Shown here: positions 61,888-64,000 of the stretch, one piece after another
How the letters are laid out: the number at the start of each line of letters is the position of its first letter
Position numbering within the stretch: position 1 is the stretch's first letter
From: Phycisphaerales bacterium
GTDB lineage: Bacteria; Planctomycetota; Phycisphaerae; Phycisphaerales; SM1A02
Reading direction: 5' to 3'
DNA: 64,000 bases
NCBI GenBank assembly: GCA_029247205.1
Contig: JAQWLT010000002.1
Location: 1 to 64,000, forward strand
Translations under genes and position numbers: made by a program
The notes under the pieces: model-generated
Told to the model about the DNA's origin: nothing
The model's input: only the letters and a program-made list of their open reading frames with translations
Databases searched by the model: none

Positions 61888-62076
61888 TCACCCGGACTGC
61901 TTGAACAATTGAACGCCAGATCGAATCAACTTGTACCCACCGTAGAGAGACACAGCCGCCAAGATGGCGTAGCCGATCTTCCACATGGTGATGCCTGGGT
62001 ATTCAAAAGAAGCAAGAAATCCATATGAACAGAATGCCCCAAAGAAGACCAGCAGTGCCCCAAATACAATTCTCAC
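61888..62076 (-). CDS. Small two-span membrane protein
   Basis: A 62-residue protein from a GTG with GGAG six bases upstream. Two hydrophobic spans (IVFGALLVFFGAFCSYG and MWKIGYAILAAVSLYGGYKL) with a short loop; a basic C-terminus (LFKQSG). No family recognised. Confidence 0.55.
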   Translation of the reverse strand: MRIVFGALLVFFGAFCSYGFLASFEYPGITMWKIGYAILAAVSLYGGYKLIRSGVQLFKQSG

Positions 62077-62555
62077 TCATCACTCCAAGCAGTGCGCACA
62101 TAAATCAGAGATGTACCCCACAACAACAATTTTGTACTCATAGGGGGATCATGACAATACAGAATCTTGGGGATAACTGGCGAAAACCTCGAATCATGGA
62201 ATCGTCGGTATAAATGATCTTCTTCTATTCCTTGATGCCTATGGCGAATGCTCCTGAATTGTATAACTGCAAACGCACTCTAGATTTGCTTCGCCGTCTC
62301 TTACGCCAACTCTGACCCGTTCAATCAAGCCAACTAAACGGCAGGCCGAGTGTGGCCTTCTGTAGCCTTGGCTGATCTCCGCCTGGAGCACCTGCCTGTA
62401 GCCCCAACGCATCTCTCCGCCACATAGACGGCAAATTGCCTGAGAAATATGCGTAGAATGGTTTGCCTTTGTGCATCTGCAGCGCAAGATTTACGAAGCA
62501 ATTATTTATCGCCAGCCGCATATCAGATAAAGTCCTGAACTGGAGAGGTGATCCA
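62077..62555. other. 479-base stretch without a supported gene
   Basis: AT-richer DNA with only short overlapping frames (a 94-codon and an 82-codon minus frame, both without RBS or domain). It likely holds the promoter and leader of the arylsulfotransferase-like gene. Confidence 0.4.
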
Positions 62556-64000
62556 TTGAAAGCACGGAATGTAGCACTCCGATCTGTTGTGGTCACCATG
62601 GCCACATTGTTTGCAATGAACCCATTGGCAACGGCTGAGCGGACTATTGGCTTATTGCAACATTCAGGACAAGACCTCTCTGACGGTACGAACTACAGGT
62701 TGTTCTCTCCACTCAACTCGACCACAACCTATTTGATTGACATCGATGGGCGCCTCATCAGAAGTTGGGAATCTGAGTTTCAACCCGGTAATTCTGCTTA
62801 TCTACTTGAAGATGGCTCACTTTTGCGTGCCGGGAAGCCGCCAGGGAATGCCGATTTCATTGCAGGAGGCCAGGGCGGACAGGTGGAACGATTTAACTGG
62901 GAAGGCGTATTAGAGTGGTCCTTCCGCTACTCCGAGACGAACTTGTACAAGGCGCACCACGACATTCAGCCCCTGCCTAATGGCAATATCCTCATTCTCG
63001 CTTGGGAGATGAAATCCGAGCAAGAGTGCATCGCTGTTGGACGGGAACCGGGGACGCTGCAGTTTGGAGAACTGTGGCCTGAACATGTCATCGAAGTTAT
63101 GCCAACAGGCTTTGATAGTGGCGAAATCGTATGGGAATGGCATATCTGGGATCACTTGATTCAAGACCACGACCCACTACTACCCAACTACGGCCAGCCG
63201 ATGGACTATCCCAATAAAATGGATATCAACTTTACGGCGGGCTTCGACGGCGATTGGCTTCACGCCAATGCAATTCATTACAACCCTGAGCTCGATCAGA
63301 TCATGCTCAGCCTGCATCGACTGGGTGAGATTTGGATTATTGATCACAACACCACCACCACCCAAGCAGCAGGACCTGCAGGAGACCTTCTGTACCGCTG
63401 GGGTAATCCGCAGGTCTACAACCGTGACGCGGATGCCAATGCCCGTAAGTTCTTCGGCCAACATGATGCTCGATGGATTCAAAATGGACAACCTGGCCAC
63501 GGAAATATCATGGTCTTTAATAACGGTCAGAATCGGCCAGAAGGCAACTACACGACAATCGATGAGTTCACGCCACCATTACTTTCAGATGGCACATACC
63601 TGATTGGCGAGAACGGAATGTATGGGCCAGAAGATGTTGAAATTGCGTACATAGCTAACCCGCCCAGTAGCTTCTATGCGTCTTTCATATCTGGAGCAGA
63701 ACGGTTACCAAATGGCAATACCCTGATCTGCAGTGGGCCATGGGGTGACTTTTTTGAGGTCAACCCATCTGGCCAGAGCGTATGGGTATACAAGAACCCG
63801 GTCACAAGTACTGGAATCTTGTCGCAAGGTGAATTGCCAGATGGACAAGGCAGTAATTCCACAAACAACCGGACATTTCGATGCGGCCACTATGCACCTG
63901 ATTTCGTAGGCTTTGAAGGCAAAGATTTGACACCTGGATTACCCATCGAGACATATATGGGGCCATGCCTTGCTGACCTTGATGGCGCTAATGGCATCGG
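62556..64000 (+). CDS. Secreted arylsulfotransferase-like protein with dockerin start (cut by window edge)
   Basis: An open frame from a TTG at 62556, with GGAGAGG close upstream, to the window end (481 codons). Signal peptide KARNVALRSVVVTMATLFAM, cleaved near ATA. The body follows the ASST (arylsulfotransferase) propeller plan: LHANAIHYNPELDQIMLSLH with the conserved His segment, HHDIQPLPNGNILILAWE, QHDARWIQNGQPGHGNIMVF and GAERLPNGNTLICSGPWG. The last residues, CLADLDGANGIG, look like the start of a dockerin-like loop. The TTG start is why a plain ATG search would miss it. Confidence 0.75.
   Translation, partial: MKARNVALRSVVVTMATLFAMNPLATAERTIGLLQHSGQDLSDGTNYRLFSPLNSTTTYLIDIDGRLIRSWESEFQPGNSAYLLEDGSLLRAGKPPGNADFIAGGQGGQVERFNWEGVLEWSFRYSETNLYKAHHDIQPLPNGNILILAWEMKSEQECIAVGREPGTLQFGELWPEHVIEVMPTGFDSGEIVWEWHIWDHLIQDHDPLLPNYGQPMDYPNKMDINFTAGFDGDWLHANAIHYNPELDQIMLSLHRLGEIWIIDHNTTTTQAAGPAGDLLYRWGNPQVYNRDADANARKFFGQHDARWIQNGQPGHGNIMVFNNGQNRPEGNYTTIDEFTPPLLSDGTYLIGENGMYGPEDVEIAYIANPPSSFYASFISGAERLPNGNTLICSGPWGDFFEVNPSGQSVWVYKNPVTSTGILSQGELPDGQGSNSTNNRTFRCGHYAPDFVGFEGKDLTPGLPIETYMGPCLADLDGANGI

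Noticed and set aside
62239-62605. Two minus-strand frames of 82 and 94 codons before the arylsulfotransferase-like gene
   Set aside because: They overlap each other and the start of the plus-strand gene, and show no domain or RBS.
1-64000. CRISPR arrays, prophage, insertion sequences, tRNA or rRNA genes
   Set aside because: No regular short direct repeats, transposase, integrase or RNA gene patterns were seen by eye; the DUF669-like gene is isolated.

Overview
The window looks like chromosomal DNA of a marine planctomycete, most likely class Phycisphaerae. This is inferred from gene style, not from a marker gene: many secreted proteins end in PEP-CTERM-like tails of the PAP[GS] type followed by an arginine run; at least six secreted proteins carry duplicated dockerin-like calcium repeats; there are planctomycete-style serine/threonine kinases; and GTG and TTG starts are frequent. 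No rRNA, tRNA, CRISPR array, insertion sequence or integrase was seen. Coding density is high.

Layout. 1-9.1 kb: an AmpG-like transporter (cut by the window edge) and a GT4 glycosyltransferase; a DUF669-like protein with an SSB-like acidic tail; a bifunctional OlsF-like acyltransferase; small secreted proteins; FolE2; a class I aminotransferase. 9.1-14.8 kb: a complete ebo-type cluster (EboD, a short protein in the EboA slot, EboB, EboE, EboC, EboF) with overlapping or touching genes. 14.8-25.5 kb: a parallel beta-helix protein, an ABC importer with a fused double permease, a membrane-anchored pseudokinase, PEP-CTERM-like and dockerin proteins, a prepilin-like protein, an SPFH protein and a chagasin-like lipoprotein. 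25.6-32.5 kb: a zinc metallopeptidase, SerA, GcvP and an MBL-fold hydrolase.

32.6-40.2 kb: a five-gene operon joining the cell surface to signalling: porin-like barrel, lipoprotein, FecR-domain protein, CHASE2-adenylate cyclase, GAF-SpoIIE phosphatase. Four of the five share overlapping stops and starts. 40.2-44.3 kb: an O-antigen ligase-like protein, a flippase and a sulfotransferase, suggesting a possibly sulfated surface polysaccharide. 44.3-46.6 kb: two convergent secreted paralogues of unknown function, one with dockerin repeats. 46.7-51.6 kb: small secreted proteins, a PEP-CTERM-like pair, DUF2237 plus peroxiredoxin, and TrhO.

51.8-56.4 kb: a signalling block. An H-NOX haem sensor overlaps an HNOBA/PAS/HisKA_2 histidine kinase; a single-domain response regulator is divergent; then a Ser/Thr kinase is coupled to an isochorismatase-fold protein that has lost its catalytic residues. 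56.6-64 kb: a secreted helical-repeat protein whose repeat pattern continues in frame past its stop codon, YaaA, a dockerin protein, a cupin, an esterase with a C-terminal dockerin pair, and an arylsulfotransferase-like protein that runs off the window edge. The strongest candidates for new biology are the planctomycete ebo cluster, the kinase/dead-hydrolase pair with its H-NOX neighbours, the FecR/CHASE2/SpoIIE operon and the convergent paralogue pair.
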